A DNA stretch of 64,000 nucleotides from Fulvia fulva. Lineage: Eukaryota; Ascomycota; Dothideomycetes; Mycosphaerellales; Mycosphaerellaceae. Below the pieces are notes generated by a model, which searched no databases, had not been told where the DNA came from, and saw only the letters and a program-made list of their open reading frames with translations. How positions within the stretch are numbered: position 1 is the stretch's first letter; each line of letters starts with the position of its first letter. Made by a program: the position numbers and the translations under genes. Where the stretch lies: the NCBI RefSeq assembly GCF_020509005.1, contig NC_063017.1, forward strand, positions 2,294,001 through 2,358,000, read 5' to 3'. Positions 20,815 through 32,800 of this stretch are shown here, in pieces.

Positions 20815-23715
20815 CCGCCCAATCTATATCTAGGGGTTCCGGGTATATACTCGGGTCGATATCCGTAAGGTCTACCTCTACTTATATCGAAAAGAAATAG
20901 TCGGCTAATACTTTTGCCTTGCCCCGGGGCGTAGCCTAGGTAATCCCTTTACGGTCTACGATTAGAGAGAAGTAAGGGGTTTGTTACTCTTTAGGTAGTC
21001 GTGCCTATTTAGTAAGTCTCTATATCTATTCCGGGTTTTCTATAACGAGCCCGATCGTCGCTCTCTAGTCCTATAGCTTATCGTGTCTTATCTATGCCTT
21101 CTTCTCTTATTTCGCGCGACAGTATTGCTCCTACGTCTCTTAGGTATGCTCCTTTGTCTACTAGCGCCTTGCCCTTCTAGCCTCCTTTCCCTTTATAGAG
21201 CATTTAGGGGTCTAGAAGGCCTTCTACTACGTTAAGGGCCGGAGTAACGGCGTATATTATTCCGCTACTTGATCTAGCTAAGCTGTCGTCTCGAGTTCTC
21301 TATACTATAGTAGGTTCGCTATTAGGAAGCCTCTTATATTGTCCTAACGTGCCTTCTTCTAGTCACGGCGTAGTTCGCTTACTAGCTCCTCTATCGCCTT
21401 TACCCCTAGTATCGTTTAAATAGGGATATAGTCTAAGGAGGCTTCTAGCGCGTAGTTCGGTCGGTATTAGACTAGTCTCTCTTCAAGTTCTCGTAATAGA
21501 AAGTATAGGTCGATTATACTTATACTTATACGGGCCTTCTACGTCTCTATTCCCTTTAGTATTACTAAGGCCATTCCGTAGCGTACGGTTATATCTAGTA
21601 GCTTTTCCCCTAGAAACGCGTACGGGGGAGTGAATTCGAGTCCCTACCGTAGGTAGTAGAGGTTAAAGTCGCCGAGGAGTACTTACTTTATGTCTTGGCT
21701 TAGTGTCCGCTCTAGGTAGGCAAGGGTTCCTAGTTCCCTACTCGTCCGACCCCGCGGTAGCGGGTTATAAACGTTATAGATCTAGATAGGGCCTTGTGTC
21801 GTATCGATCTAGATTGATGTTATATCTCCTAGGTTGCCCTACTACGGTAGTATAACCTTCTACGACTTAAGTTCTATAGTCTTACTTACGTATATATATG
21901 TCCTCGGGATGACACCTCGTTAGCCCGCGATTACGGTATAGTATCTCTAGTTATTACAAGTGGCTAGGGGTCCTTCGTAGGGGTTGACCTATAGTTCCTG
22001 TACCGCGATAACGTAGTACCGTAGCGGGTCTAGCTCTTATAGAAAGTGGCGCTGGACCTTGTCCCTACTTTTGTTTACGTTATACTATACGATAGTAATG
22101 TCGTCGTATAGTATTATTCGTTATCCGTAAGGTCTATTTCCGTACTAACCTACTATGTCTCCTAAGCCTATATCTCGCTATCCGGCTAGCCCTAGGGCCG
22201 CTAGGGCGCCCTAAAGATTCGTATTTGGCCTAGTTCGTTAGCGGCCCGGTTAAGGTGTCGAGGCCTACCGGGAGGTAGATACGTTTACGGTTAGGTTCCC
22301 TTATTCGTCTCTTCTACTCTCTTCCTTTTGCTCGGCTCGAAGCCCTTATATACGGTAGGTCCCTCCTACTACCGTTAGGGGTACCTAGCTAGTATAGAAA
22401 TCCTTACTTGTTTCGCTCGTTCTTATACTACTATTCTAGTTAGGCATTAGCTTAAATACGCTAGGTGCCTTCTACCGTAGTATATATACCTACTCTCCTT
22501 TTTTAGGCATTCCCTTCCCTAGTATAGGCCTACGTAGTAAGGACACCTTAGGGTCTTCTCCCCGTATTTTAGGGCTATATGACCGTACTATTAGTATTAG
22601 AAGTATTATAGTACCCTATAGCTACTCTAATAGATCTCCGTGTCTATTCTCTCGTAGTTCTAGAATAGCCTATTATCTAGTATCTAGTTAGCTTGTTCTG
22701 CTGTCTCTACCTAGAGAATAAGTGATAAGTGCGTCTTTTCTCGGTCTAGTGTCTTGTATAGCTATACCGCCTTCGTTAGTCGTACTCCTAGGGAGGTGTT
22801 CTAGTTCTATACTTAGAGGTAGGGAAGGTCTTCGACCTTAAATGTCCTAGGGACCCCGTAGGCGATGACGGTATACTATTAGTAGGAGACTCGTACCGAC
22901 TTCGCGACTTTAGTAGTCCACTCCTTATAGGTCTCTAGCTTTCGTCTATTAGACTCTTATACGGTAAAGAGTCTTACTACGCCTATTGCCTCTACCCTCG
23001 CTCTAACTACCTCCTTTTGGCCGATTCTGTCGACAATCTCCTTGCTTATTAGGGCTACGATTTCTTGTTTTTCCGCCGGATTAGTAATGTATAGGCGTAC
23101 CGCCTTACTTACCTTCGGAGGGGGTTAATTCTTACCTACTACTACTATTGCCTATATAGTTAGTCTCTAGGCTACCTTCTGTATTACTTATTAGATTGTT
23201 TTCGGGATTTAGTATAATAGCGCTTTTAGCGCTCCTAGTAGCTGTGCTATAGTGTTCTTATATATCTAGGCTAGGTATTCGCTATCCCCTAGTAAGTCTT
23301 CCGCCTCCGTATATAGGGTCGTCCACGCTATATTGTTTATCGTTAGCCTCTGCTTTCTATATAGTAGGCCTTAGCTTATGTCCTAGGTTTTTCCTTAGTC
23401 TGTTCCCCGGTTTGACTCTTAGTATAGAGTGTTCGTAAGGTTATGGCTCTCGTTAGTTACTATCCTTCGCTACTATTCGGGGTCGCGCTTCCTAATTAGG
23501 CAGTTGTCCTCCGTAACTCCGTAACTCTAGGGTCTGCCTTTAGGGGAACGGAACCTCAGTTTTAGGGTTCTTTATACTACGATTACGCCGCCGCTAGCGT
23601 AGGCGGGTCGCTACTACTTGAGTAGATTGCTCGTCTTAATAAGGGCTGTCGAATAAATAGTCCTCGTCCGCTATAGGTATCACCTTTACTAAGTAATAAA
23701 GTAGTATATATATAT
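20815..23715 (-). mobile_element. LINE-C, 5' segment (ORF2 start, ORF1, leader), RIP-degraded
   Basis: Continuation of LINE-C. The endonuclease start lies near 22000-22120 (reverse complement of gtttacgttatactatacgat gives the IxYNVN-type motif). ORF1 zinc knuckles fall near 22440-22640 and the ORF1 body continues to about 23450. The 5' leader (about 23450-23715) keeps some CA/TG. With the 3' segment the element totals about 5.1 kb, so it is full length. Many stops. Confidence 0.78.
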
Positions 23716-23734
23716 TCTCGGGCTATATAGATAG
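23716..23734. repeat. Target-site duplication of LINE-C, right copy
   Basis: tctcgggctatatagatag, identical to 11365-11383. Confidence 0.8.
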
Positions 23735-24566
23735 TATTAGCCGTCGCTACTAGTATATACTACGCCCTAGGTTTTGACGCCCTTTACGTTACCGTAGCCT
23801 ATCTCTAGAAAGCGGCCGTCTATACCTCGTAGGTTTGCTTAGGGCATATACTACGCCGGGTAGCGTACTCCTTACGTTTCTTCCTACTAACTAATATAAA
23901 GTTCCTTATTACCCTACCCTCGATCCTCCCCGATTATAGAACTAATCTACTCGTATTATACGTCTTTTCCCCGTCCTAATAGCCGTCTTTTCCCTACTTA
24001 GGCTATTGTCTTTTCCTCGTTATAATCTACTATATTAGACTAAGTACGTTATGTAGCGGAATAGATAGTACCTTAGGTAAAACCCTCGTTCCTATACCGG
24101 GTACTTAATAGGCCCTTATAGGCTTCGTCGCGTGTCTACCTACCCTCCGTATTACCCGCTAGTAAACACTAGATTATTTCGTAGTCCGCTCGACGCCGTC
24201 GTATAGTCCGCTTAGTTGTTGTTCTATAGTCCGCTCGTCTAATATTCGTCGCTCGGCCCGCTCGGTTTACGGTCTCCGGAGGTGAAAATTCTATACTTAT
24301 ACTAGAGGTGTCCTATCAAGCGTATAGGCCACGGTTCCGCGCCCTTCTTATACGTAGAAAGAAGAGGGACTTGCTCCCGATACGAGTATACGCTCGTCGG
24401 ATAGTTTTTATACCCGTTTTGCTAGTAGTCCTCTATTCGCCGCGGCTTCGCCTACGTTACGCGCCCGTCGCGCCTACGACGCTCTAGCGTAAGAATACTT
24501 GGCTCTCTTATAGTAAGACGAGAGGTTCGTAGCCGACACTACGTATAGGTAATTCTCGTCGTCGAC
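23735..24566. other. Segment X, right part: unassigned RIP-degraded insert
   Basis: 832 bp lying between the LINE-C target site and the resumption of Gypsy-E. I see no recognisable domain on either strand. CA is sparse and stops are frequent. Together with 11221-11364 it is either an unusually long leader of LINE-A or an independent ~1-kb element that used the same target site. Confidence 0.35.
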
Positions 24567-24581
24567 CTCTAGTACTATATA
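24567..24581. repeat. Target-site duplication of the large insertion in Gypsy-E, right copy
   Basis: ctctagtactatata, matching 1159-1173. Confidence 0.7.
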
Positions 24582-26341
24582 GTAGTAATTATAGCGAGAA
24601 GTTCCTTATTATAGATATCGTAGTTTTGTTCCGCGGGTATTATTTTCCTTAAGTAGTAGGCCACTAGGTATCGTTTCCTATTATACTCTTATATAAGGTA
24701 TACTCCTATAGCTATATCCGATACGTCCGTCTTAATCTAGACTTCTTTCGTACCGTCGAATAGTCGAAGCCTTAGGTATAGAGGCGTATTGTTCTCTAAG
24801 TAGTTTAAACGCCTATTATTCTCTATTACCCTATATCTATTTAGTGTCTTTTCGTATAAGCGCGGTTATAGCTACGGCTGTCTTAGAGTAATCTCTAATA
24901 AACTTCCGGTTATAGTTCGCTAGTCCTAAGAATAATTATACGTCCTTAATATTAGCCGGTTCTAGCTATTCTCGAATAGATTATGTCTTCGTTAGGTCGA
25001 TCTAGATTCCTATTATAATAATAATAAATCCTAAGAACTTGACTTGTTTCTTATTAAACTCGTATTTTTCTAGTACCGTTTTAAACCCTACTCGGGTACG
25101 TCGTTTAAAGACGTCCTAGGCTTTTATAATATGATCCTACAGTAATCCTTTAGTATAAACGAGGATGTCGTCTATATAGGTAATAACGTATATATCGAGA
25201 AGATCTCTTAGTATCTTATTAACTAGGTCTTAATAGGATACGGGTATATTAGTCAGTCCTATAGATATAACTAGAAATTCATAGAGTCCGTATTATGTCC
25301 TAAATACGGTTTTCTATTCTTCTCCTTCTACTATTTATATAGTATAGAAGGCGTCTCGTAAGTCGATCTTCGTAAACTAGTCTAATCCGGTAAGTCTATC
25401 TTACGCTTCTTTAATTTTCGGTAGTAGGTATCGGTTCTTAATTATAATCTCGTTTAACTTTCGGTAGTCTAAGACAAGTCGTAGTTTCCCGTTTTGTTTT
25501 AGAACAAATATATATAGAGTTCCCGCGCTAGAGGTAGATCGTCGTATCTATCCTTTAGTAAGCTTCTCCTTTAGCTATTCTTATAGGGTTTCTAGCTCTT
25601 CCTCGAATATCTAATATAGGGGTCCCTATAGAGGCTCTTTCCCTAGCTAAATGTTTATCTTATAATCCTATAGTTAGTGTTTAGGAAGTACGTCCTTACC
25701 TTTTTCCTCTTTAAAGAGCCTCTTCTACTTAAGGTACTCCTTAGGGATAACTAGTTCTAATATACTAGTATCCTTCGATAGTACGTTACGTCTATCCGTT
25801 CTAGTGACTTTATAATCCGGCGGCCCTACGCTAGTATCTATCCCGGTCAAAGGTAGTTCTTCTGTCCTTCTATTCGGCGTAAGCTCGAATACGTTAAGCT
25901 ATTTCCTTACCTTATCTACTATTAACCGCTATCGATATATAGGCTAAATACTAATAACGTAATTATATTCCCTAAATATAAGTACTCCTCTCTTCTAGTC
26001 TATTACTAGGTTATACTTTCTTAACTAAGGTATACCTAATACTATATTATAACTAGCTATATTAGTAATATCTAAGATATTTTCCTCGTAGTACCGTTAG
26101 ATAGCTAGTAGTAATAGTATTGTCTCCTATTCTACGTTAGGTAACGATAATTCGTCTACCGCGATCAATTCGTAACTCTATTTCTTCTTTAGGGTAGCTA
26201 ACCCGTTTCTTCTTACGAAAGACTCGGAGATTAAATTCTCCGCTACTCCCGAGTCGATTATAATACTAGTCCTATATCTATTAACGATTACTTTAGTTTA
26301 GAAAACTATTAGTAGTGTCGATGCTCGAGCTTCTATATTAT
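24567..26341 (-). pseudogene. Gypsy-E pol: protease, reverse transcriptase and start of RNase H, RIP-degraded
   Basis: Minus-strand pol. From high to low coordinates: protease near 26230-26290 (IIIDSGVAENLI); a conserved linker near 26000-26080 (ASYNIVLGIP); RT near 25500-25050 ([20 protein letters not shown] at about 25430-25500, YIDDILVYTK at about 25150-25180); a post-RT segment FLGLANYNRKFI near 24900; RNase H start near 24580-24700 (IPAEQNYDIYNKELLAII). TAG/TAA replace Gln and Trp codons throughout. The frame joins at 24567 to the fragment ending at 1173, and it is cut at 26341 by chromovirus-2. The YIDD catalytic pair survives, but the element is dead. Confidence 0.88.
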
Positions 26342-26346
26342 ATAAC
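26342..26346. repeat. Target-site duplication of chromovirus-2, left copy
   Basis: ataac, repeated at 38399-38403. Confidence 0.88.
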
Positions 26347-26552
26347 TGTTACGGCCGCTCCGCAAGTGAAGGATTCGAATCTGATCACGTGACCCTTGGT
26401 CACGTGACCCAGATGACTAAGCTCGGCCCGATGCCGACGCCCGACACCTCGGCCTTTAAGTATAGGCCTTGTTCTTAGACTCTCTTCTCTCTTTAGCTCT
26501 CGTCTTCGTTAATACTATACCCTTATACTCTCGTACTATAGTCTCGTAACAC
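26347..26552 (+). repeat. 5' LTR of chromovirus-2
   Basis: Begins TGTTACGG (the 3' copy has TGTCACGG, a CpA change) and ends CGTAACA. It contains two tcacgtgaccc boxes near 26384-26410. Differences from the 3' LTR include several C/T changes at CpA and a few others near its end. The 5' part is not RIP-like; the 3' part largely lacks CA/TG. Confidence 0.88.
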
Positions 26553-28880
26553 TTCGATAGCTTATATTAAGGACGCTACTATATTTAGCGCCGCTTAAGA
26601 CTCTAGAAATTACGGTATTACGACTCCTTAAAATCCCCGACTCGTACTAGCGTAAAAGTAGCGTAGTGCTCTCTCTTTTGCCCTAGATCAAGACGCTAAG
26701 AAGGCGTATTACTATATTATAGCTAGGCTATAGGGTACCGGTTACCCTAGCGGCGGCGGTAGCGCGAATACTTAACGTATCGAGCGCCGCGCGCGACTAA
26801 CTCAAAACTTAGAACTTTTTACGCAATCCGATCAGTATACCTAGTCCGACGATACCGTCCTACTAGATCCCTTTACTAAGCACGCTAATAAGGAACGCGC
26901 GGTTCTCGATAGGCTCCTAGAAGAGGAGGAAGGAGAGGATACCTAACCCGAAATTATAGATACTTTTAACCTCGTAGTATTACTCTACGAGGGCGATATT
27001 ATAGACTATCTTAATAAGAATAGGTCAACCGACAATACTCGTAAGGACTTTGCTATTAACTATATAGACGACCGCGGTCGTATCGGGATATACCGTATCC
27101 TACTCGACTAACTACGGTTACTTAACGGGACTTAGTTTTACGACTACGTCTAGAACTAACTAGAGGTAATTGCCTACGCCCTTCGTAAACTCGAGGCTGA
27201 TCACCGCTAAGCTATCCTAGATAGGGCGGCGCTATATTAAGCTAACGAGCTAAATAAGAAGAAGTTCGAGGAAGTATATACTAAACTATAATATATAGAA
27301 AAGTAAAAGTAGGAATATAAGTAGGACCTAGAACAGGCTAATAAGGACCTTACAAAGGCTAACTAGGACGTTACTAAGTATAGGAAGTAGGCTAATAACT
27401 AGTACAGCTCTACTAAGAGAGCCGAAAAGGAGGTCGATATATTTAAAGTTAAAGTCGCTAACCTAGAAACACTCGTACCGGACGACTCCGCCTCTACGGC
27501 TACCGACGTAGTAGGGCTATAGTAGACTATCGCTACGCTTAAACTGGATCTCGAGGAAGCTAAGCGTAGCCGTACTACCGAGAAACCTAAGGAGCGTAGC
27601 GCCCGCTCCCTCTCCGAGTTACGACGTCGACGCGGCGATAAACTAGCTAAAAAGTACGCCGAACAACCCGCTACGAAGCCTACGCGGAAGTAACGTAAGG
27701 AGCGATTCGCTAATAACTCCTCCGACCCCGATTCCTCCGACTCGTCCTTAGACTCTAATTTCGATTTCGAAGAGCGTCCGCGCCGTAAGAGTAAGGGTAA
27801 GGACAAGAGATCGAGAAAGAGATAAGAGACCGTTATCGTCAACGACGACGACTTCGAGATTATAGATAGTAGCGTAGATATCGTACGCTATAACTAAACT
27901 ATAGTAGAAGACTTTAAGACGAGTTCTTATATCGAAGTACCTAAGCCCAAATTCTTAGGAGAGAATATAGGTAGTAAAGACTCGCCGATACTTAATAAGT
28001 AGACTACTTAACTCGGTAATAAGCTTACCGCTTCTATCTTTAAGGACGTGCTATCCGCCCTACGTTTCGTATAAGAAACTACTATAGGGTTAGTATACTC
28101 TATACTCCGTAACTATATTCCCTAGAAGATCGTCTTTTCTAAGGTTCCCTCCGCGAGCCGGCTACTTAAGAGCGTAAAGAGATGCCTACGTTTCCTAGAT
28201 AAGAACTTCGGCGACTATAATCCCGAGGGCACCGCGCGTAATAAATAGACGCGCTTAAGATAGTAGAGAATAACAAGTTCTCCGAGTTCTATACTAAGTT
28301 CTAACGTAAGCGCCTTTGGCTCCTATAAGGCGCGAGCCGTAAGTACGAGGTTATCGAGCTTAAGAAGAAGCTAAGCTTTAAGTACCGTAATCGACTAGGC
28401 GTACTACCTAACGCGAAGTCGGTTAAGGATCTTACTCGGTAATACTACCGCCTAGAGAGCGAGCTAGCTCACCTTAAACACGACCTACTACGTACTAAGA
28501 CCGACGAGAAGAAGGACAAAAAGACGACTATACCTAAGGGTAACGGTACGGTATTAGTACCTCCTATAGTAGGGTAGATTATACTACCGATACTCCCTTT
28601 AGATAACGGTACACCTCTCAGCCGCTCTCCTTATACTAATTAGCCGCTTCTTCTATAGAAGGACCGCCCTAATTAGTATAAGAACCTTATATACCTTACT
28701 TAAGATTAGCGTACTTAGATTATTACTAGCGGTAGCTACCTACGCTACCGGGGTACCGGCTACGTCTTAGGCGCCGCCGGCTACCTACTTAACCTATACG
28801 AGCGTCCTAAGAAGAAGGCTAACAATAACGGCCTTACGGTTACTAAAGCACCGGCGGGAAATGCCTAAGCTATCATTTGA
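26553..28880 (+). pseudogene. Chromovirus-2 gag, RIP-degraded
   Basis: Plus-strand gag with long near-open stretches. A helical, charged, coiled-coil-like region is visible at about 27040-27480 (for example KKKFEEVYTKL, then alternating Lys/Glu/Asn). An acidic/serine run follows at 27700-27800 (SSDPDSSDSSLDSNFD), then a capsid-like region to about 28300. It corresponds in order to chromovirus-1 gag. TAG/TAA at former Gln/Trp codons make it non-functional. The minus-strand 147-codon frame at 27399-27842 is a by-product. Confidence 0.75.
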
Positions 28881-29609
28881 GCGTAATAGATAATAGTCCG
28901 CCTTAGGAAGTCTTATATACTTACGAACCTTATAAATATACCCGTACCGTATAGGTGTTTTCCTTATAAGCCCGAGCGAGTACGCCGTCTTCTATAGAAG
29001 TAGATAAAGGACCCGAAGTCTCGTATTACTTTGTAGTAGAGGGTAGGGCAAATAGAATATATATATATACCTTCCTTAATAATGGTACTAACTCTAAACT
29101 CGTAAACACTTCCTTTACGTAAAAACACAAATTCCCGCTCTACGATATTAAGCCCTTTACGCTAGGCCTAGGTGATAGCTCCTAAGTACTAATAAGTATT
29201 ACTAAAGCTATAAACATTAAACTAAACATTTAAGGCTATGTCGAGATAGTTAAATACCTAGTTACTAATACCTACTATAATATAGTCCTTAGCCCTAGAT
29301 AGTACGTAAAGTATAGCCCTTATAAAGACTAGAAGCGAAGCGTGCTTACCTTTTACGACGTTGACTATTAGAATCACTCTCTCTATAAGAACGTTAGCCT
29401 ACTAGTAATGTTACCTATCCCCGAGTTACTACTAACGCCGGTACCCGACTACGATATCCTTAAGCGACCCGACATCCGTAACATACCGGTCCCTTAGCCC
29501 TTTAAAGTCGGCGCTAAAAGAGATAGGGCTAGGTATAGAGACGACATTAAGCGGATCAACTTATACGAACTCCGGAGACTCTATCGTACGAGAGGTACGG
29601 AAGTATATA
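28881..29609 (+). pseudogene. Chromovirus-2 pol, 5' part (protease), RIP-degraded
   Basis: The protease to pre-RT region, read in plus-strand frames with frequent stops. It breaks at the LINE-D target site (29596-29609) and resumes at 34503/34517. Assignment rests on its position between gag and RT; no clean protease motif survives. Confidence 0.6.
29596..29609. repeat. Target-site duplication of LINE-D, left copy
   Basis: The 14-mer tacggaagtatata is repeated at 34503-34516. Confidence 0.9.
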
Positions 29610-29640
29610 GATAGATAGATAGATGATTCATTTACCCGTT
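29610..29640 (-). repeat. (atct)n tail of LINE-D
   Basis: Plus strand reads gatagatagatagatgattc next to the target site. LINE-B (7305-7320) and LINE-C (11380-11390) end in the same tetranucleotide repeat, so this is the family's 3' terminus rather than poly(A). Confidence 0.75.
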
Positions 29641-29808
29641 GTGGTGCCCTCCGGCCCATGCGGGTTTCTGTCTATATATGTTACTGCATAAGGTAGGAAA
29701 CCTATTCCTAGGTAAAAACCTCCTCTCCTTCTCTAATAGCTTCCTTGCCATGAGTTCTCAGTTTTCCTTCCATTAGGGTGCACTAGTGTCATGGTGGTTA
29801 GCCTCTGA

Positions 29809-32800
29809 CTACCTTGTCTGCAACCCTGGAGTTGTCCCCCTCTTCCTGCTCTCCTCCTCCTTCTTTCTCTCCTCAATCCATCTCTCTGTTTCCCTAGTAA
29901 GAGAGAACTGCCCCAAAAATCCTTGGTGGATGATCCACCTTGTAATTCTCTGGAGGTCTCCCTTATTGCTGATCATGGCTTGGAAGTTTCTGTTCCTTGC
30001 CCTTGCCCTCCATTCACCTCTCCCTGTACTCCATTCTTTGCAAACCAGAAGTCTATGTTCGACATTCTGGGACAGGTAGCCGCATGGGCAACTCTTGTCT
30101 TCGATACCTGGGACTTTTCTCTGATGCAGGTATGCCCTGACTCCGATGTGTTCAGAGCGGATTTGTATTGCTATGCTTGCTTCTGACCTGGTTAGGTCTG
30201 AGTACAGTAGGTAGTTGTGGCTACCAAACTGTTGGAGTGCCTTTGGGGTTCCTGGCCTCTGTGGGGTTCTTGTCCATTCAGTCTTCCAGAGGAGTCCTGC
30301 CATCCTTTCAGCTAGAGACTGTTGCCTCTTCCCTTGGCTGGCTGCTGATCCTCTCCCTTGAGCCCTTCTGTCCTGTTCCTGCTGGGCTAGGTGCAGCTGT
30401 TCTGTTAGCTCGTTGAACTTCTGCAGGTCCCGCTGCTTCTGTGGGGCTGGATTGGGTCTTGCTTGTCTGTGCCTTCTTGTGCACTGGCTCCTGATTTTGT
30501 TGACTGCCTTCTGGATTACTAGCTGGGCTGGGTATGCAGACGTCTTTCCTGCATACTGGTATCTCAACCCTTGAAGGTAGAGCTTGGCTGGTGGGGAGCC
30601 AGACTCCATTTCGACCACCCTTGTTGGAGTTGACTTGTATGCTCCAAGCACCTTTTTCAGACAGGAGGCTTGGGCTCTGCTGATGGGATCTGCAATTCTC
30701 TTTGGGATCTTGTCTTGGGCTGACCAGATCTGGGCTCCATATAGCATGGCTGGCTTCACAATGGCCTTGTACATAACCTTTGCTTTCGCAAATGTGGCTC
30801 CCCATGTGGAGGCTGTAAGCCTGTCAATTGATTGCCTGTTGTTGTCTGCTCTTGCCTGTGCTTTCTTGACCTGTGGTCCCCAGCTAAGCTTTGGATCCAT
30901 CCATATTCCTAGCACCCTTAATTCACTTGAGGGTTCTGTTGTGTGTCCCTGAATAGTGATTGGGGCTTGCATATTGTGTCTGTTTCTGGCTCTACTGAAG
31001 TGGATGAGTTGATATTTCTCTGGGGCAAATCTGGCTCCATGTTTCCTGGCCCATTCCTCACATTCCTTGTGTTTCTTCTGCAAGATTCTGCAGTTCTCTT
31101 CTGTGCTGTCTGACCAGGCTAGGATGTTTGTGTCATCCACAAACCCTGAGGCTGATGAGTTTCTGGAGTTTAGCTTTGCTGGCAGGTCTGCCATAAAGAG
31201 GAGAAACAGGATTGGAGACATTGTTGATCCCTGTGGGATTCCTGTCTCTGTAGGCATGCTGTCAGATTTGTATCTGCCCAGTCTTAGTCTTGTGGTTCTG
31301 CCTTTGAGGAACGACTGGATGAACTGGACTGTCCAGTTAGGGATAGCCTTCTGTTTCAGGATGTGGATCAGCCTCTGGTGTGAGACATTGTCAAAGGCTC
31401 CTGATATGTCCAGTGAGAGGAGTGTGGCTGCTTTGTTGTTCCCAAAGTGCCACAGGGTCTTGATCTGCTCTGTGATAAGTTCCACAGCTGTTAGTGTTGA
31501 TCTTTGTTTCCTGCCTCCCATCTGTTCTTCAGGAAGGATTCCATGTTCTTCAGCTAGGTTTGTCAGCCTTTCTGCTATGATCTTTTCCAGGAGTTTGCCT
31601 AGTGTGTTGAGCAAGGCAATAGGTCTGTATGCCTTTAGCTTTGTGTAGTCCTCTTTCTGTGGTTTTCTCAAGACCACAGTCAGTGACTCCTTGAAGTGTT
31701 TAGGGCAGTGTCCTTGGGCCATGCACTGTGAAAAGATGTTTGACAGTGCAGGGGAGATCTGGTCCTTGCATGTCTTGATGAACAAGTTTGGAATCCCATC
31801 TGGTCCTGGGGCCTTGTTTCCTGAGAGTGTCTTAATGATGCTCTTGATCTCTCCCTCTCCCACTGTGCAGGATTGCTCTAGTGGTGTTGGATACACACTG
31901 CCTTCTAGATCCTGCAGGTCAGCTTCTACCTGTGTGCCAAAGAAATGTTTCCCTAATGCCTGTGCCTTTCCTGGGAGAGTGTGTTGGATTACTCCTTCCT
32001 GGTCTTCAATGTTTGGAAACTGGGGCAGCATGTTTCTGTCCTGTGTGGGTTGTCTTGCCCACTTTGCTAGTTTCCACATCTTCTCAGGATTCTGGGTAAT
32101 GGATCCAACTGTTGACCTCCACTCCAGCATCTTGTCCCTCTTGATCTGGGCCTTCTTGTCTCTGGTTGCCTGGTTGTATCTGTCCCATGCTTCCTGGGAG
32201 TGACTCTGGGTAAGGGCTCTCCTGGCCTGCCTGGCTGCCTTGACCTTCTCTGAGCATTCCTTTGTCCAGAATGGCTTCTGGTACAGTGACTGTTTCTTTT
32301 CTCTAGTGTGGGCTGCCGCAGTTTCCTGCATTGTTCTAACCAGTTCTGCCACTGCTTGGTCTATGTCTAAGGCTGTTTCCAGTCTCCTGGTCTCTAGTCC
32401 AGCTAGCTTCTGTTCCAGGTCTTGTCTGATCTGTTCCCAGTTGGCTGCCTTCCAGGCCAGCTGAGGTTCTAGGTCTCCTTCCTGCTGTGTCTGTGTTTCA
32501 AACTCCACCTGAATTGGGAGGTGATCTGATGAGGACTCCAAGTCCTGGTTAACCCAGCATCTGGTGACCTTCTGCTGCAGGTCATGTGATGCAAAGCACA
32601 GGTCAATGGTGCTTGAGCTTGCTCTCTGTGACCAGGTAGTTAGGCCCTTTGGGGTAACTAGGTGCATGTTGTTGCTTTGGGTAGTGGAGAGGAGTCTGTT
32701 AGCTAGGAAGTGATGGGCAGGTGCAAAGTCTGATCCCCATGTAGGATGGTGCAAGTTGAAGTCTCCCAGCACGATGTGTTGGGAGTCACTCTGCAGGATG

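Noticed and set aside
27399..27842. Minus-strand 147-codon frame in chromovirus-2 gag
   Set aside because: Ser/Leu/Arg-rich product antisense to a recognised gag region; RIP makes stops on the sense strand while the antisense stays open by chance.
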